The translations under genes and the position numbers were made by a program. This document shows, in pieces, positions 5,150 to 6,335 of a DNA stretch of 6,335 nt. The notes below the pieces were generated by a model. The model ran no database searches. It worked only from the letters and a program-made list of their open reading frames with translations, and had not been told where the DNA came from. The stretch is taken from contig CACZSC010000203.1 in the NCBI GenBank assembly GCA_902783755.1, forward strand, positions 1 through 6,335, written 5' to 3'. The stretch is from an uncultured Ruminococcus sp. Lineage in GTDB: Bacteria; Bacillota; Clostridia; Oscillospirales; CAG-272. Every line of letters begins with the position of its first letter. Position 1 is the first letter of the stretch.

Positions 5150-6335
5150 TATCTATTGTTTCTGAGTTCCACCCGGCGTATCTTTCCGCTGATGGTCTTC
5201 GGGAGCTCGTCCATGAACTCCACTATCCTCGGATATTTATACGGGGCAGTATGTGTCTTTACGTAGTTCTGGATCTCCTTTATGAGCTCCGGAGTGCCTT
5301 CCTTGCCCTTGACGAGCACTATGGACGCCTTTACCACCTGGCCTCTTATCTCGTCAGGAGCGGCCGTTATGGCGCACTCAAGCACGTACGGAAGTTCCAT
5401 GATGACCGATTCTATCTCGAAAGGACCTATGCGGTAGCCCGAGGACTTGATGACGTCGTCCACGCGCCCCACATACCAGAAGTATCCCTCCTCATCGCGC
5501 CATGCGGTATCTCCGGTATGGTAGTAGCCGTCGTGCCATGATTCGTCCGTGGCTTCCTTGTTCCTGAAGTATTCCGTGAACAGTCCGCAGGGAGCGCCGT
5601 CCTTCGTGCATATGGAGATCTCGCCGGTCTCACCGACGTCGCAGGGCTTCCCGTCAGGCGACAGTATTTCGACTTTGTACAGCGGCGAGGGATGTCCCAT
5701 GGATCCGGGCTTCGGCTTGTCGCCCACGAAGTTGCCGACCACCAGTGTGGTCTCGGTCTGTCCGAATCCCTCCATGAGAGGCAGACCGGTATATTCCTTG
5801 AATTTGTAGAACACCTCGGGGTTCAGGGCCTCGCCGGCAATGGTGACGTTCTTCAGGGAAGTGAGATCGTACTTCTCGATGCCCGCCTTTATGAAGAACC
5901 TGAACATGGTGGGAGGAGCGCAGAACGTTGTTATGCTGTACTTTTTGAACAGAGGCAGCAGATCGTCCGGATCGAACTTGTCGAAGTCGTAGGCGAACAG
6001 ACAGGTCTCACAGAGCCACTGGCCGTAGAGCTTGCCCCACAGGGCCTTGCCCCAGCCCGTATCCGATATGGTGAAATGTATGCCGTTCGGATCGCAGTTG
6101 TGCCAGTATCTTGCGGTCACGTAATGCCCAAGGGCGTATTTGTAGCTGTGGGCGGCGATCTTCGGATATCCCGTGGTGCCGCTGGTGAACAGCATGATCA
6201 TGTGCGCGTCACCGCAGGCTTTTTCCGGTCTTTCGAAAACATCGGCATATCTGAGGAATTCCTCATCGAAGTTATACCAGCCTTCACGGGCGCCGTTCGC
6301 AATGACCTTTATGATGCCGGGATCCGTCTCGGCGG
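5149..6335 (-). CDS. Acyl-CoA synthetase (AMP-forming), medium-chain/ACSM-like, N-terminus outside window
   Basis: 394 codons are visible and the frame is open to the window edge, so the true start lies beyond 6335. The internal ATG at 6201-6199 is not the start: it sits just before the ATP-binding loop and 44 in-frame residues precede it. The enzyme activates a carboxylic acid to an acyl-adenylate, then to acyl-CoA. All core ANL-superfamily motifs are intact (visible numbering): P-loop TSGTTGYPK (~50-58), GFGQTETT (~189-196), YYHTGDTAW (~270-278), hinge GRVDDVIKSSGYR (~289-301) and PKTISGK with catalytic Lys384. The segment between the P-loop and the QTETT motif, with TISDTGWGKALWGKLYG, resembles medium-chain (ACSM) rather than acetyl-CoA synthetases. 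About 150 residues are missing compared with the family's ~540. Chain-length preference is inferred. It is the most upstream visible gene of the operon, and its promoter is out of view. Confidence 0.93.
   Translation of the reverse strand, partial: AETDPGIIKVIANGAREGWYNFDEEFLRYADVFERPEKACGDAHMIMLFTSGTTGYPKIAAHSYKYALGHYVTARYWHNCDPNGIHFTISDTGWGKALWGKLYGQWLCETCLFAYDFDKFDPDDLLPLFKKYSITTFCAPPTMFRFFIKAGIEKYDLTSLKNVTIAGEALNPEVFYKFKEYTGLPLMEGFGQTETTLVVGNFVGDKPKPGSMGHPSPLYKVEILSPDGKPCDVGETGEISICTKDGAPCGLFTEYFRNKEATDESWHDGYYHTGDTAWRDEEGYFWYVGRVDDVIKSSGYRIGPFEIESVIMELPYVLECAITAAPDEIRGQVVKASIVLVKGKEGTPELIKEIQNYVKTHTAPYKYPRIVEFMDELPKTISGKIRRVELRNNR

Noticed and set aside
5149..6201. Acyl-CoA synthetase starting at the internal ATG 6201
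   Set aside because: The frame continues open for 44 codons to the window edge and the ATP-binding loop would be at the very N-terminus; the gene is cut by the window, not truncated.

Overview
The window looks like chromosomal DNA of an anaerobic Firmicute, most likely a clostridial lineage with moderately high GC. The reasons are the style of the proteins: a zinc-ribbon/BspA-type leucine-rich-repeat membrane protein, a DUF6273 protein, purine-rich Shine-Dalgarno sites and frequent ATA and AGA/AGG codons. No species can be named. There are six genes and almost no spare DNA. I see no RNA genes, mobile elements, CRISPR arrays or gaps above 300 bases.

Left part, plus strand (1-2453). The window opens inside the last 53 codons of a FtsW/RodA/SpoVE-type SEDS glycan polymerase. 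A hairpin with a T-rich tail overlaps its stop codon. Eight bases after that tail begins a ~493-residue single-pass membrane protein, with a cytoplasmic N-terminal domain, a four-cysteine zinc ribbon, a membrane helix, a short YKDS-type helical repeat and five regular 23-residue BspA-like repeats. After a 72-base gap holding a near-consensus promoter comes a CDP-alcohol phosphatidyltransferase, very probably phosphatidylglycerophosphate synthase PgsA. It ends at a strong intrinsic terminator.

Right part, minus strand (6335-2458). Four genes run leftwards with gaps of only 12, 1 and 14 bases, so they are almost certainly one transcript. In transcription order they are: an acyl-CoA synthetase (start outside the window), an MscS-type mechanosensitive channel, a Gfo/Idh/MocA-family NAD(P)-dependent oxidoreductase, and a membrane-anchored DUF6273 protein. 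This transcript converges on pgsA, with the terminator between them.

The plus-strand genes share an envelope theme (wall polymerase, phospholipid synthesis, an envelope-anchored repeat protein). The minus-strand operon combines acyl activation, osmotic protection, a small-molecule oxidoreductase and an uncharacterised surface protein, and the sequence does not explain the grouping. No clear new defence or mobile system is present. The best leads are the domain chimera, the hairpin in front of it, the cysteine-rich DUF6273 domain and the odd four-gene operon.
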